Source of the DNA: Pseudoalteromonas rubra
Lineage (GTDB): Bacteria > Pseudomonadota > Gammaproteobacteria > Enterobacterales > Alteromonadaceae
Direction of reading: 5' to 3'
Assembly: GCF_000238295.3 (NCBI RefSeq)
Contig: NZ_AHCD03000035.1
Span: 806,001 to 870,000, forward strand
Length of the DNA: 64,000 nt
Made by a program: the position numbers and the translations under genes. Of the stretch, positions 35,280 to 44,573 are shown one piece after another (the stretch's first letter is position 1; every line of letters starts with the position of its first letter). Below the pieces are notes generated by a model. The model saw only the letters and a program-made list of their open reading frames with translations, was not told where the DNA came from and ran no database searches.

Positions 35280-36557
35280 TTACTGGCGTTGATCAACTTC
35301 CACTTTGCCGTCTTTGATCACCAGAGTAACGGTTTCCATAACCTGAATGTCCTCCAGCGGGTTACCCGGTACAGCAATAATGTCAGCCAATTTTCCAGCC
35401 TCTAAAGAGCCCAGTTTGTCCTGCATTTTTAGCAGTGATGCCGAGTTAATGGTGGCAGCCTGAAGCGCCTGCAGCTCATTCATACCAAATTTAACCATAC
35501 GACTGAACTGCTTGCCATTTTGGCCATGGGGGTAAACCCCGCCATCGGAGCCAAATACCATGTTGACGCCAGCCTTAACGGCTTTGGTAAAACTCGCCCG
35601 CTGGGTGCCACCCACTTTACGCTCTTTATCCAGGCTTTCAGGTAAAATACCGGCCTTTTCCCCTTCGCTCAGGATATATTCTGTATTGTAAATATCCATT
35701 GAAAAGTAAGTACCGTGCTTTTTGGCAAGCACAATGGCTTCATCGTCCAAAAAGCTCACATGCTCAACTGAATCGACTCCGGCGCGAATAGCAGATTTAA
35801 TACCATCGGTGCCATGCGCATGCGCTGCGACCGTCAATCCACGCAAATGGACTTCTGCCACCAATGCCTGCATTTCCTCAAAAGAATATTGCTGTGCGCC
35901 GACTTTAGTGCCCTTTGACAACACCCCACCTGTTGCACAGAACTTGATCACATCGACGCCATACTTGATGTTCTCGCGTACTTTTTGCCTGACAGCCCAC
36001 GGGCCATCCGCTACGCCAGCTGCAACTACCTTATGCTCATGGGTAAAGAGGTTATTATCACAATGGCCACCGGTGATCCCAAGCGCAGGGCCAGAAGCAA
36101 ATATCCGTGGCCCTGGCACATCACCATCATAGATGGCATCTCGTAGTGCCAGGTCGGCATAACCCGGTGCGCCCAGGTTACGAACCGAAGTAAAACCCGC
36201 AGCCAAGGTGCGTTTGGCATTGCGTACCCCTGTAATTGCCGAGCGCGGTGCTGTACGACGTAAACGTTTATAACCGTGTACCTGAGAGTCTCCGGTCAAA
36301 TGCACGTGCATATCAAATAATCCGGGCAATAATGTGTGACCCTTGAGGTCGATCACTGTCGCGTCTTCAGGGTAAGTCTTGCGATTACTGCGCGCCACAG
36401 ACACTATGGTGCTATCTTCAACCACCACAGTGGCCGGGCGGATCAACTTACCCGTCTTCACATCCAGTGCGGCATCCGCATTGAGAACCAGAGTGTCAGC
36501 AAATGCGTTGCCACAGGCCATAAGCACAGCAGCACTGATCAGAGTTGTTTTCAACAT
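35280..36557 (-). CDS. Exported amidohydrolase (prolidase/imidazolonepropionase-like)
   Basis: A 425-residue metal-dependent amidohydrolase with signal peptide MLKTTLISAAVLMACGNAFA. Metal motifs: GLFDMHVHLTGD (HxH, about residues 80-91), a lysine in GVDVIKFCATGG (about 203), AAHAHGTDGIKSAIRAGVDS, VEHVSFLD (His) and FGSDGGVYP (Asp about 340). It fits the group that hydrolyses Xaa-Pro or Xaa-Arg/Lys dipeptides in the periplasm. Together with the neighbouring hydrolase and transporter it suggests peptide scavenging; that grouping is inference. Confidence 0.88.
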   Translation of the reverse strand: MLKTTLISAAVLMACGNAFADTLVLNADAALDVKTGKLIRPATVVVEDSTIVSVARSNRKTYPEDATVIDLKGHTLLPGLFDMHVHLTGDSQVHGYKRLRRTAPRSAITGVRNAKRTLAAGFTSVRNLGAPGYADLALRDAIYDGDVPGPRIFASGPALGITGGHCDNNLFTHEHKVVAAGVADGPWAVRQKVRENIKYGVDVIKFCATGGVLSKGTKVGAQQYSFEEMQALVAEVHLRGLTVAAHAHGTDGIKSAIRAGVDSVEHVSFLDDEAIVLAKKHGTYFSMDIYNTEYILSEGEKAGILPESLDKERKVGGTQRASFTKAVKAGVNMVFGSDGGVYPHGQNGKQFSRMVKFGMNELQALQAATINSASLLKMQDKLGSLEAGKLADIIAVPGNPLEDIQVMETVTLVIKDGKVEVDQRQ

Positions 36558-36675
36558 ATTCGCTTCTTTTTTGTAGTAATTAGTCGAGTCAGTCTAGTCA
36601 CAGCACGCTGACAAAGGCAAACTAACTGCGACTAAAAGCAATCAACGTCACACATCCTGGCTGCAAATACACTAA

Positions 36676-38451
36676 CTAGCTTGTCTGTGGTGCAGATGAA
36701 ATCTCGTGCACAGATCTCTGAATCACATACCGATTAAACAAATACAAAGCGATCGCTGTCAGCAAGGCAAGACCACCAAATAGCGCCCACATTAAATCCG
36801 GGCGACCATCCTGTTGCACCAGAGTTGCATAGCTCCAGCCAGATAAGAACCCGGCGAACAAGAAACCCAGTGCCATGGAAACGAAGTAGTAACCCATATA
36901 TAAGGCTGCCTGAGAAGGCGGCGCAATGCTGGCCACATATTCCTGACTCTTCGGAGAGGTGAGCATTTCACCCAATGCAATCAACAGGATCACAGTTACT
37001 ATTAGCGCGCCCCCCGTGGCTGTCAGCTCTACTGCCATCAGAGCAAACGCGCAACACATCACCACCAGTCCGGCCGTCAACACGTAAAAAGGACGGATCC
37101 GCTGACATAAATAACTCACCAGGATCTGGAGCAGCACAATGGCCGCAAAGTCGAGGTTAATCAAGTACTCCGGATTAATCTGGCGATACACCAACAGTGC
37201 GCTGGTAAACTGCTGCAACTGGATCGTTGTCAGCACTTCCAGTGATTGTAAGTGTGTCATCAGGGTTGAGAGCTCTAAGGCTGGCACATTCACCTTCAGA
37301 TGCACCCACTCCAGGCGTAACGCTTCAGCAGCTGGCTGAGTACCTGCATGCAACTGGGTATGCAATGCCTGCACAGCCTCCTGCAGCTGCGCCCTGTCGA
37401 CATAGGCAAAGAACGAGACAGCATCTTCGCCAAACCAGGCGATAAAGTTCAGCAAGTCGCGCGTATCTACATAATCGCGAATAAACAGGGGCAAGGTATA
37501 AAACAACTGATTATATACCGTCCAGAACCCGGCAATAATGGCCAGATACAAAGCAAAACGGACATTGCTCACTCGCATTGGCTGAGCCCACCAGCTGACA
37601 CTCGATGGGACCGCTTTCGGTGCAATACGATCCCAGATCAGATTAATCACCAGCCACAATCCAATGCAGGAAAATGCCTGTGCGTAGCTGAGCACTTCGA
37701 CACCTGAACACATCAGCAGCAGGACAGCAATCAGCAGCGTCAATGCAAAACGCCCATTGCCCAATACAGACTGGGCCTCTCTGAGCACGTTGCTCAGAGG
37801 CGCTTTTTCACGCTTGAGGCTGGGTGGGTCACGATAGAACCACAATACGGGAATAAAATTAATCAGGATCCAGCATGCCGACATCATAAACACCGCATCC
37901 CAGCTGATAGCGCGCAACGCGCCGGCCAGCAAGGGGCCCAGAAAGCCGCCAACATTCACCATGGTATAAAAAATACCAAACCCCAGGCCGCGATTGCTGT
38001 CATTAGTACTATGAGAAATGGTACCCACAACCACAGGTTTAAAACACGCAGCCCCCAATGCAACCAAACTTAACGCAGCAAAAAACGGCCAGAAACTTTG
38101 CGCCTGACCCAGCAAATAATAACCGGGCGCCATGATGGCAAACGACAGTAAAAACATTTTTCGATAACCGAGCTGATCGCCCAGTGCGCCGGTCAGCACA
38201 GGTAAAAGATAGAGAAAAAATGGAATTATCCCCTGTACAGCACCACGCTCAAGATCAGTAAAACCCACGCCCCCTTGTGCACTGGGCGTGGTCATATACA
38301 CAGACGACACAGCAAAAAAGCCATACCAGGCTAACCGCTCAAAAATTTCCATCAGATTAGCCACATAGAAAGCGCGGCTAAACCCACGGTGCTGAACATT
38401 GCCAGTGTGCGGCTCAGGCCCTGGCTGACTGGACGGTGTACTTATCGACAT
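36676..38451 (-). CDS. MFS transporter, proton-dependent oligopeptide (POT)-like
   Basis: A 591-residue permease with about 12-14 membrane helices. The N-terminal half shows POT/MFS features: LMEIFERLAWYGFFAVSSVY (the ERFxYYG-type motif on helix 1), GALGDQLGYRKMF (MFS loop 2-3) and FGIFYTMVNVGGFLGPLLAG (helix 5 signature). An unusual hydrophilic insert of about 110 residues (about 345-455) separates two C-terminal helices. Substrates are probably di/tripeptides; the adjacent exported peptidase-like genes support this. A short promoter region of 66 bases separates it from the divergent lipoprotein gene. Confidence 0.82.
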   Translation of the reverse strand: MSISTPSSQPGPEPHTGNVQHRGFSRAFYVANLMEIFERLAWYGFFAVSSVYMTTPSAQGGVGFTDLERGAVQGIIPFFLYLLPVLTGALGDQLGYRKMFLLSFAIMAPGYYLLGQAQSFWPFFAALSLVALGAACFKPVVVGTISHSTNDSNRGLGFGIFYTMVNVGGFLGPLLAGALRAISWDAVFMMSACWILINFIPVLWFYRDPPSLKREKAPLSNVLREAQSVLGNGRFALTLLIAVLLLMCSGVEVLSYAQAFSCIGLWLVINLIWDRIAPKAVPSSVSWWAQPMRVSNVRFALYLAIIAGFWTVYNQLFYTLPLFIRDYVDTRDLLNFIAWFGEDAVSFFAYVDRAQLQEAVQALHTQLHAGTQPAAEALRLEWVHLKVNVPALELSTLMTHLQSLEVLTTIQLQQFTSALLVYRQINPEYLINLDFAAIVLLQILVSYLCQRIRPFYVLTAGLVVMCCAFALMAVELTATGGALIVTVILLIALGEMLTSPKSQEYVASIAPPSQAALYMGYYFVSMALGFLFAGFLSGWSYATLVQQDGRPDLMWALFGGLALLTAIALYLFNRYVIQRSVHEISSAPQTS

Positions 38452-38517
38452 TGACTTGGATCCTATTGATTATTATTGTATACAATATACATAAAACACT
38501 AATAAGAGAAAGTCAAA

Positions 38518-40920
38518 ATGTTACGTTTGAGTTTAATTGCGCTGGCACTACTGAGTGGCTGTCAGTCAATAGAAAAACCCCATCAAGATTCCAGAGCACA
38601 ATTATCACAACAGCGTGCTCAGGCCATACCGAGCCCTGCCCAGATGCGCGTTGATATTGACGTTGCTGGCAGAACCAGCACGTTAAATCACATAGACATC
38701 ACGTATGTAGGCAAGCAGATCCCACGCACCTATAGCGATGGCAAGATCACCAATAGCCGAGGTTACAACTGGTGGGTCAGCAAACACTTTGCACTGAAAA
38801 GTGACTTGAGCGAAGAAAAAGTGCGCTTATATCTTGAGTTACTGGAGATGTCTTACCCTCATTATGTTGAGCTGTTTGGTATGGCGCCTGCTAACATAGA
38901 GCACCAGCGTATTGCCGTGGTGTACGGCAGCTCTCGCGAGCGCGTGCGCGAAGCCATGCTGGATGACGGCTTTTTACGTGGTGTACACAAAACAGCGGGC
39001 GGTGAAACCATGTATTATAACCGTGCCGGATATAGTTTCCCCAGCCACCGCCAGCACCACCAGCGTTATATTGTGATCCACGAAACCATGCACGCCTTTC
39101 ACATGGCACTGAACGGCCACTCGACCTGGGCACCGAATTGGATCACGGAAGGCATGGCTGATGCCATAGCAAGCCATGCCTATGACAGCAACAAAAAACA
39201 GCTCAGAGTCATGGTGTTTGACCGCGCACCGATGAACTACCAGTCACTGGGGCTGGCGCAATATCATCAAAATGCACAGCCCAGTTTTGAGCAAATCAAT
39301 GACGACCCACAATTACGCCGGGGCCTCAACTTCTTTATCGTGCACTTTTTGCTCAGCGACCCCATCCGTTACCAGTACTTTAAACGCTACCTGCGTTCAT
39401 TAATGGCTCTGAACCCGGACTCAGAGGCCACATTGCCAACAGCCAATGCCCTACTTAAAGAAACCTTTGCAGACTGGCCAAAACTGGAGCGCGATTTTGC
39501 CAAATTCGTCAATTCAGCACACCCCAGCTTTTATATTGTGCGTGGGCCCTGGGAGCAAAATGGCGCAGGTTATTGGCTGCGCAGCAATGACCAGAAGCAG
39601 CTACAACGCTTAGATATCACCCCAAAACACAATGCCACACACCCTGTGCTAGATTACCCGGCACCCGATCCTCACCCTGCAATTAGTCCAGTTGATAAAG
39701 CGTCATTTTCAGCTTTGCTGACTCTGCAACCCGAACAACACACACGGGGGGAAATTGGGTTCGGCTTACTTACCAAACTCACGACAGACAGCCTTGCCAA
39801 ACGTGCCGGGCAAACAGACAAAGCCGAGTTTGAACAAGATCAAATGGTAAAAGTGTTGCTTAAAGATGGCACCCGGTTGTCGGTCGATAACACCTCAAAG
39901 GGGCCCTCTCAGGAAATTGCGCTGACCCCCTCCGTGTTGAAAAGTTTAAAGCAAACATCGCAGCTCGGCCTGAATCTTCAGCGCACCCCAGCTGGTCTCG
40001 CTATTGAGATTAAATCCGGCAACAGCAAACAGAACGTACTGTTTAAAATGGCACACGACACGTTAAGTGCAATCGATTTTCAACAGGTTGCGCTGCTTGG
40101 TCGCAACATGAACCACACAATCACCCCTTACCTGTTTGGTCACACATATAAGGTGCCGGAACTAAACAAAGACACTGCCAACCCCTGGTACTTTGCTGAT
40201 GCGGCTCTGGCGCACCGGGCGTTTAATACGTGTGTCGAGTTTTCTGCTCAATTACCGGGCTGCATGGCAACCCTGCGCGACCAGTTAGCTCAACAAGCGA
40301 GCGTGACTATGCATCCCGCTATTAGTAAGAACCTGCACTCCCTGATGCAGGACTGGCAAGGTAAGCTCTCTGACACAGCCCTCTTTGCGCTCAGTGGTAT
40401 TGAATTAAAACTAAGGTTTGACGGAAAGACCCCGTTTATCTTTGCCCATAACCCGAGTGAGCAGGCGGCAGAAATCACGCTGCAAAACGGGACATCCTAC
40501 TCCCTGTTGCCTGGTACACATAACCTGCCCCTGTCAGCCAAACAGAGCACAGTTGACTACTCTTTGAGCTGGCAAGGCTTAACCCAGCTAGGTCAGATCA
40601 CGCTTGAAAATCAGTACTTTGACGGTGTGTATTTATACGCACAGTTGCATCAGGATAAATCAGATATAGAGATCACCCTGAGCGGCCCATATTCAGGAGA
40701 CACCCATGGCAAATTGTCAGTGCAGTTTCTGCCTTATCAGGCTCCCGAAGCTCAGCCAACACTTTGGGAGCAGGATGTGACCATTGCGCCTTATGAGAAA
40801 AAACGCTGGCAGCCGCACTTAAACGAACCTGGCAAACTTGAAAATGGTGTCCTGAAAGTGATTGCTGTATTGGACGTGGATGGTGAACCCATTAGGTTAG
40901 TAGAGCGCTTTAAGCTTTAG
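38518..40920 (+). CDS. Large lipoprotein with gluzincin-type zinc-peptidase motif
   Basis: An 800-residue protein with lipoprotein signal MLRLSLIALALLSGC-QS (lipobox LSGC, Cys about residue 15). A peptidase-like domain (about residues 70-320) contains VIHETMHAFHM (HExxH form with T-M) and, about 20 residues on, WITEGMADAIA, the Glu of a gluzincin zinc site. The remaining 450 residues look like beta-rich domains with no recognised family. Probably an outer-membrane or periplasmic peptidase. It is transcribed divergently from the POT transporter, fitting a peptide-use theme. Confidence 0.75.
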   Translation: MLRLSLIALALLSGCQSIEKPHQDSRAQLSQQRAQAIPSPAQMRVDIDVAGRTSTLNHIDITYVGKQIPRTYSDGKITNSRGYNWWVSKHFALKSDLSEEKVRLYLELLEMSYPHYVELFGMAPANIEHQRIAVVYGSSRERVREAMLDDGFLRGVHKTAGGETMYYNRAGYSFPSHRQHHQRYIVIHETMHAFHMALNGHSTWAPNWITEGMADAIASHAYDSNKKQLRVMVFDRAPMNYQSLGLAQYHQNAQPSFEQINDDPQLRRGLNFFIVHFLLSDPIRYQYFKRYLRSLMALNPDSEATLPTANALLKETFADWPKLERDFAKFVNSAHPSFYIVRGPWEQNGAGYWLRSNDQKQLQRLDITPKHNATHPVLDYPAPDPHPAISPVDKASFSALLTLQPEQHTRGEIGFGLLTKLTTDSLAKRAGQTDKAEFEQDQMVKVLLKDGTRLSVDNTSKGPSQEIALTPSVLKSLKQTSQLGLNLQRTPAGLAIEIKSGNSKQNVLFKMAHDTLSAIDFQQVALLGRNMNHTITPYLFGHTYKVPELNKDTANPWYFADAALAHRAFNTCVEFSAQLPGCMATLRDQLAQQASVTMHPAISKNLHSLMQDWQGKLSDTALFALSGIELKLRFDGKTPFIFAHNPSEQAAEITLQNGTSYSLLPGTHNLPLSAKQSTVDYSLSWQGLTQLGQITLENQYFDGVYLYAQLHQDKSDIEITLSGPYSGDTHGKLSVQFLPYQAPEAQPTLWEQDVTIAPYEKKRWQPHLNEPGKLENGVLKVIAVLDVDGEPIRLVERFKL

Positions 40921-40930
40921 GGAACATAAC

Positions 40931-40955
40931 GGGGCTAGCCGGGTTGGCTAGCCCC
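40931..40955 (+). terminator. Stem-loop after the lipoprotein gene
   Basis: GGGGCTAGCC-GGGTT-GGCTAGCCCC, a perfect 10-base GC-rich stem 10 bases after the stop. No T-run follows, so it may stabilise the 3' end rather than terminate by itself. Confidence 0.55.
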
Positions 40956-41147
40956 AAGACTGTGTAGTCAAATAAAACATTGTTTTAGATAAAGCGACTC
41001 AATCACTGCTCTGGAATTAGAGATCGCCCTACTTTCCTATAATAAAAGCCATTGTATCCGCGATTAATCCGGGAAAATTCGAGAAAACATGACCACAAGC
41101 TATGATTTCCTATCCGGCCGAAAAACATTTGACACTCTAATTTGCCA

Positions 41148-41169
41148 AAGTGTGCAGGTCTGCACACTT
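41148..41169. repeat. 22-base near-perfect palindrome
   Basis: AAGTGTGCAG-GT-CTGCACACTT: two perfect 10-base arms around GT, 15 bases before the MITE-like element copy 2. No coding region spans it. It could be a protein-binding dyad or the remnant end of another element. Confidence 0.5.
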
Positions 41170-41184
41170 GCGTGATAAAAGTTA

Positions 41185-41404
41185 TACCAATTTTCTTGAT
41201 TAAGTGAGCTATTTTGAGGCGAGAAAATAGGGGCGATAACACCGCTCCCGCGTCCTGCTATCGCTGAGGCACCTAAACCCCTATAAGCGAGGCAAAAATT
41301 TGTGAGCTTATGTCTAAGGTATAAGGTTCTAAATGAGAAATTTTTAACGCTGTTAGCATCCTATTTGCTCCTTCAAATAGACTAGGTATTAAATGAAATT
41401 GGTA
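41185..41404 (-). mobile_element. MITE-like 220-bp element, copy 2 (inverted relative to copy 1)
   Basis: Same length and ends as the copy at 16424-16643 but on the opposite strand, roughly 90% identical by eye, and again flanked by TTA on both sides (41182-41184 and 41405-41407). The right-hand TTA is exactly the TAA stop codon of the DUF5992 gene on the minus strand, so insertion with duplication of this triplet left the reading frame intact. Confidence 0.75.
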
Positions 41405-41731
41405 TTACTTACTCACCTTTATATATGCGGCATTATGGCAATCCGTGTTGTAATAGTTGTGCGCCATTATTTTATCTCCAGTAGCAAAAGCAGCCAGAGC
41501 AGCTGAATAAGCTCTATCATGACTCTCTTTTGACCCTGCTGCAGTCAGAGGAAAAGAAATAGATTTATTAGCACACAAGCCAGTACCTCCTTCTAGCCAA
41601 ATCGTAAATGTATCTACATTCCCGTTTGTATTTGAGATACCTGTAATAGTTGCGTCTTTCACAAGGTCCGCTGCGGCAAGTGCGTTATGCGAAAAAGCGA
41701 GTAATATTGAAGTTATAAGTAAATTTTTCAT
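41405..41731 (-). CDS. DUF5992 family exported protein
   Basis: A 108-residue protein with signal peptide MKNLLITSILLAFSHNALAA and a mature part that reads DLVKDATITGISNTNGNVDT then FTIWLEGGTGLCAN, which resembles the small DUF5992 family (unknown function). Two cysteines (GLCANK and NTDCHN) may form a disulfide. The ATG at 41731 starts the signal peptide; an in-frame extension upstream is unlikely. Its stop codon coincides with the target triplet of the 220-bp element. First (3'-most) gene of the minus-strand accessory array. Confidence 0.75.
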   Translation of the reverse strand: MKNLLITSILLAFSHNALAAADLVKDATITGISNTNGNVDTFTIWLEGGTGLCANKSISFPLTAAGSKESHDRAYSAALAAFATGDKIMAHNYYNTDCHNAAYIKVSK

Positions 41732-42073
41732 TGTTAATCCAAAAATAAATTTTCCATTTAGCATACAAAAAATGCAAGGCATGAACTATGTCAAGTTCAA
41801 GCTGTCGAACAAACTCCAATGAAACCAGCATCAGAGATTTACCCAAATTATACACGATGATTTCGCATATGAAACGAGCAATTTCCCCCTAAAAGGTTTG
41901 CCTGGCGACACAGAATCGCACGCTTTCATAACTCTGTTAGAAACACATTATGGTATTCAGCAGGATACTCACAATCAAAACACTGTCCAGATACTGACAG
42001 ATAGGATATTCAAACCGATAAAGACCTCTTCCGGGACTAACAGCTACAACCAAGTGTCCAGAAGCCCTGCTTG
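41732..42073. other. Non-coding stretch in the accessory array
   Basis: About 340 bases without a supported gene. A plus-strand frame of 67 codons (41898-42101) runs into the next gene antisense and has no ribosome-binding site. No clear attC-like hairpin was found here. Confidence 0.35.
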
Positions 42074-42586
42074 CTATAATGTTGACGAAAAACCCGAGTA
42101 AATAGCAGCACATTGCGGGGGAATTTTCTCAGGTAATTTTGCAACAACGTCTTTCACATTGGAGACCAAATCCGAGTTGCCTGAAGAAAACTTAACCACA
42201 TAGCACACATCCTGGCTATCTCCCGTACCACCAGGCAAGGCGTCAGAACCGAGCTCCCAAAGCAATATCACCTTCTCTTCAAGATTAAAATAATAATAGT
42301 CATTACCCCACTTGTTCTCTGGCACTGCCCTTATATAGCCACGCTCAGATCCGGCTATTTTTGCAGAGACTAAGTGTTCAAGTCCCTCCTCATTACTAGG
42401 ATACCGACCTGTTTTTAACTTATGTATTTTTAAAGCATCCGCAATTTGCTGAAAATTGAGCTGAACAAAGTCGATCTTACATCCCTGATTTTGCCAAAGC
42501 CACGACCAGGCTACGCCTCCCAAGAATAAGAGTACAAAGTTCGACTTAACTTCATAAAGTTCCTCAAGTACTCCACGCAGTGTCAC
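42074..42586 (-). CDS. Type II secretion pseudopilin GspG-like protein
   Basis: A 170-residue protein with one membrane helix (about residues 15-31, NFVLLFLGGVAWSWLWQ). After it comes a segment typical of the GspG C-terminal domain: IADALKIHKLKTGRYPSNEEG (about 48-68), a helix-then-loop motif, and later WELGSDALPGGTGDSQD, close to the calcium-site region SxGxDxxxGG of GspG. It lacks the prepilin peptidase site GFTLxE, so it is not a normal pseudopilin. It starts at GTG 31 bases after the ATPase gene, possibly co-transcribed. Confidence 0.6.
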   Translation of the reverse strand: MTLRGVLEELYEVKSNFVLLFLGGVAWSWLWQNQGCKIDFVQLNFQQIADALKIHKLKTGRYPSNEEGLEHLVSAKIAGSERGYIRAVPENKWGNDYYYFNLEEKVILLWELGSDALPGGTGDSQDVCYVVKFSSGNSDLVSNVKDVVAKLPEKIPPQCAAIYSGFSSTL

Positions 42587-42617
42587 GAAAGCGGCGTAAA
42601 ATTCCTCGGCTATTTTC

Positions 42618-43112
42618 TTACGAGCTCACCTTGCAGCCATTCTCGAGCTCACTGTCGGTCGGCACTTCAAACTTAGGCTCCATGAAGTCAAACATCATAT
42701 TCGTTACTTCAAACGAGTACACCTTCGGGTCCATTTCAACATTCCGCTTAGCGACTCGCTTTCTACGAATATCCTTTTGTGCGTCAAGATAATGGATCTC
42801 GGCTCTTATATCTAGCTCACTCGCTTTGCCGACAAAAAGGTCACGCTGAGTTTTAGTCGTAAAGCCCAAATCAAGTACAACGTTGCCGCCTAACGATAGA
42901 ATTTGCTCACAAACTTCCCATATTTGCGCATGACAACGACTTACACGCTCCATCATCCAGGAAAAATCAAGCGACTGCATATCTTTCGCAAATAATGTCT
43001 GTACCCAGGGATCAATCGAGAACTTTACCGCGCCCATTTCCTTACATAAAGATATTGAATAAGTCGTTTTACCTGCCCCGATAGGCCCGCAAACCAAAAT
43101 TAACCGTGCCAT
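42618..43112 (-). CDS. P-loop AAA-type ATPase / kinase-like protein
   Basis: A 164-residue cytoplasmic P-loop protein. Walker A is CGPIGAGKTTYS near the N-terminus (about residues 8-19); NVVLDLGF (about 85-92) is a likely Walker B/core strand; the arginine-rich KDIRRKRVAKRNVE resembles a lid. It fits the AAA_33/zeta-like small kinase group. Substrate is unknown. No toxin-antitoxin partner is evident next to it, so a zeta-toxin label would be unjustified. Confidence 0.8.
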   Translation of the reverse strand: MARLILVCGPIGAGKTTYSISLCKEMGAVKFSIDPWVQTLFAKDMQSLDFSWMMERVSRCHAQIWEVCEQILSLGGNVVLDLGFTTKTQRDLFVGKASELDIRAEIHYLDAQKDIRRKRVAKRNVEMDPKVYSFEVTNMMFDFMEPKFEVPTDSELENGCKVSS

Positions 43113-43489
43113 TTTTAAATTCCTACTTTAATTTCCCTCGAACGGCGCATCAGACTAACCATATTGTGGTGCAGACGTATCAAGTCTGATTTAGCCAGTA
43201 CAACGCCTTGAGCTCTATATACTAAACCACTCATGGCCTTACAAACCTAAGCCCAGACTAGGGCACCAAGTTCAATAGTGATATAGCCTCCCCCTAAGAT
43301 CAATAATACACTTGGTGAAGCCTCACCCGGGACTCCACTTGATTTTTTAACTCTTTTAGAGAGTTTTTTGACTCATCACTACTTTGTATTTATATCCAAA
43401 AGATAAACAATAAGGATATTAAGTAGCTGGCTAAACACAGCTCAAAAAACAGGTAACCCAGCTATCTCTAGAATAGAAAAAATGTCACT
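43113..43489. other. Non-coding stretch in the accessory array
   Basis: About 375 bases without an open frame of note. On the minus strand, soon after the small membrane gene, TAGCTGG and CCAGCTA form a 7-base stem across about 22 bases (near 43405-43470), an attC-like or terminator-like hairpin without clear core sites. Confidence 0.35.
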
Positions 43490-43756
43490 TCATGCTTTAT
43501 TTTTAAACAGCAAAGGCGTAATTAGTAAACTGACCAGCATGCAAAGTGCTATGATAAACCCAATATTTTGTAGTAAGCCTGTGTCAGAAAAAAGAAAAAT
43601 AAAAGCAATTAGCAACGCTGTGAATTGGCTATAGCCTATCCATAGTCGCGAGCGACGATTACCCGTGCCACGATACATCCAGATAAATATTACGGGTAAA
43701 ACCAAAAAGAGTAGTACCATCAGAGGGTAGATGACCCCAGCACCGCCATATGTCAC
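43490..43756 (-). CDS. Small membrane protein of unknown function
   Basis: An 88-residue protein with three hydrophobic helices (IYPLMVLLFLVLPVIFIWMY, then a central and a C-terminal segment) and the basic connector GTGNRRSRLW. I chose GTG at 43756 because AGAGGG lies just before it; an in-frame TTG at 43795 would add 13 residues. No family recognised. Confidence 0.55.
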   Translation of the reverse strand: MTYGGAGVIYPLMVLLFLVLPVIFIWMYRGTGNRRSRLWIGYSQFTALLIAFIFLFSDTGLLQNIGFIIALCMLVSLLITPLLFKNKA

Positions 43757-43866
43757 AGTTCCCTCTCTTCCGCGTAAAATTTTGATAAGCAGCAAAAAAT
43801 AGTAGTCATAAGATTAACACTATAATGTGTGGCTATTGCTTTTTAAATTATTACACCAGCAATACA

Positions 43867-44082
43867 TTACATATTCACCAAAGAATTTGCATCAGATTCA
43901 AAAACGAATGCATAACGTGTCAAGATGGGGAAAGTACAAGTAAACCCCAGTAACAACGCCAAAAATGACAAGAGCCAATTCCAGACATCTGATATAGAAA
44001 CCATGGACAAAACACAACCCTTACAGGTATCAAACGAGACCAAAACCTTTACGGTTAGTGTAAATATTAATAGTTTAACCAA
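43867..44082 (-). CDS. Possible 71-residue hydrophobic protein (doubtful)
   Basis: A short minus-strand frame beginning at TTG with a weak GGGA upstream, containing one strong hydrophobic segment (WLLSFLALLLGFTCTFPIL). Nothing else supports it; it may be chance. It lies in an otherwise empty 475-base gap (43757-44231). Confidence 0.25.
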   Translation of the reverse strand: MVKLLIFTLTVKVLVSFDTCKGCVLSMVSISDVWNWLLSFLALLLGFTCTFPILTRYAFVFESDANSLVNM

Positions 44083-44231
44083 AGTCCCAGCAGGCGACTA
44101 AATATCACAAAAAACAGCTCTAATGGTGCACCGCTCCTGATACGATGAAAATGCCGCAAAGCAAGAAGCCCAGGAGCTGCAGGAAAAACGAGCAAACCCA
44201 ATTCGTTTTTCAACTGGCACGAGTATTGTCA

Positions 44232-44573
44232 TCAACCGGTGTCATTGTCGTTCGAATTTTCGAAGAAAATAGAAGAAGCCTCAACAGTGCTGCTTCCTTT
44301 TGGCAGGTAAGGCCTGTTGGTACATTTCAGGTATTTCTGTTTACCATAATCACGATACTTAGAAGTACTGCTGCCAAAAACCTCTTTAGCCAGTCTTAAA
44401 TACCGCTTTGATAATCTTGCCCGAAGGAGCGCATATGTAATTTCTTCATCTGTGTAGGTATCCTTTTCACCATATAGACTCAGCCACGGAGTCAACTTTC
44501 TGGCAACTCTCTTTGCTAGGTAGTGCTTTACAAGCTGCTTCACCCTTGCCTCCTCTTCTAACTGGGTACTCAC
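44232..44573 (-). CDS. Conserved-looking small basic protein, unknown function
   Basis: A 113-residue soluble protein starting at GTG, rich in Lys/Arg and helices: VKQLVKHYLAKRVARKLTPW, then DTYTDEEITYALLRARLSKRY followed by LRLAKEVFG. The YT-D/G-EEI-x-AL pattern faintly recalls DUF6559, but I am not sure. No signal peptide or membrane helix. Confidence 0.5.
   Translation of the reverse strand: MSTQLEEEARVKQLVKHYLAKRVARKLTPWLSLYGEKDTYTDEEITYALLRARLSKRYLRLAKEVFGSSTSKYRDYGKQKYLKCTNRPYLPKGSSTVEASSIFFENSNDNDTG

Noticed and set aside
41003..41242. 79-residue minus-strand frame overlapping the MITE-like element
   Set aside because: Begins inside the element and reads through the 22-base palindrome; no family recognised and no start signal.
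42618..43112. Zeta-toxin/antitoxin pair
   Set aside because: The P-loop protein has no adjacent epsilon-like antitoxin; the neighbour is a GspG-like membrane protein. A toxin label is not supported.
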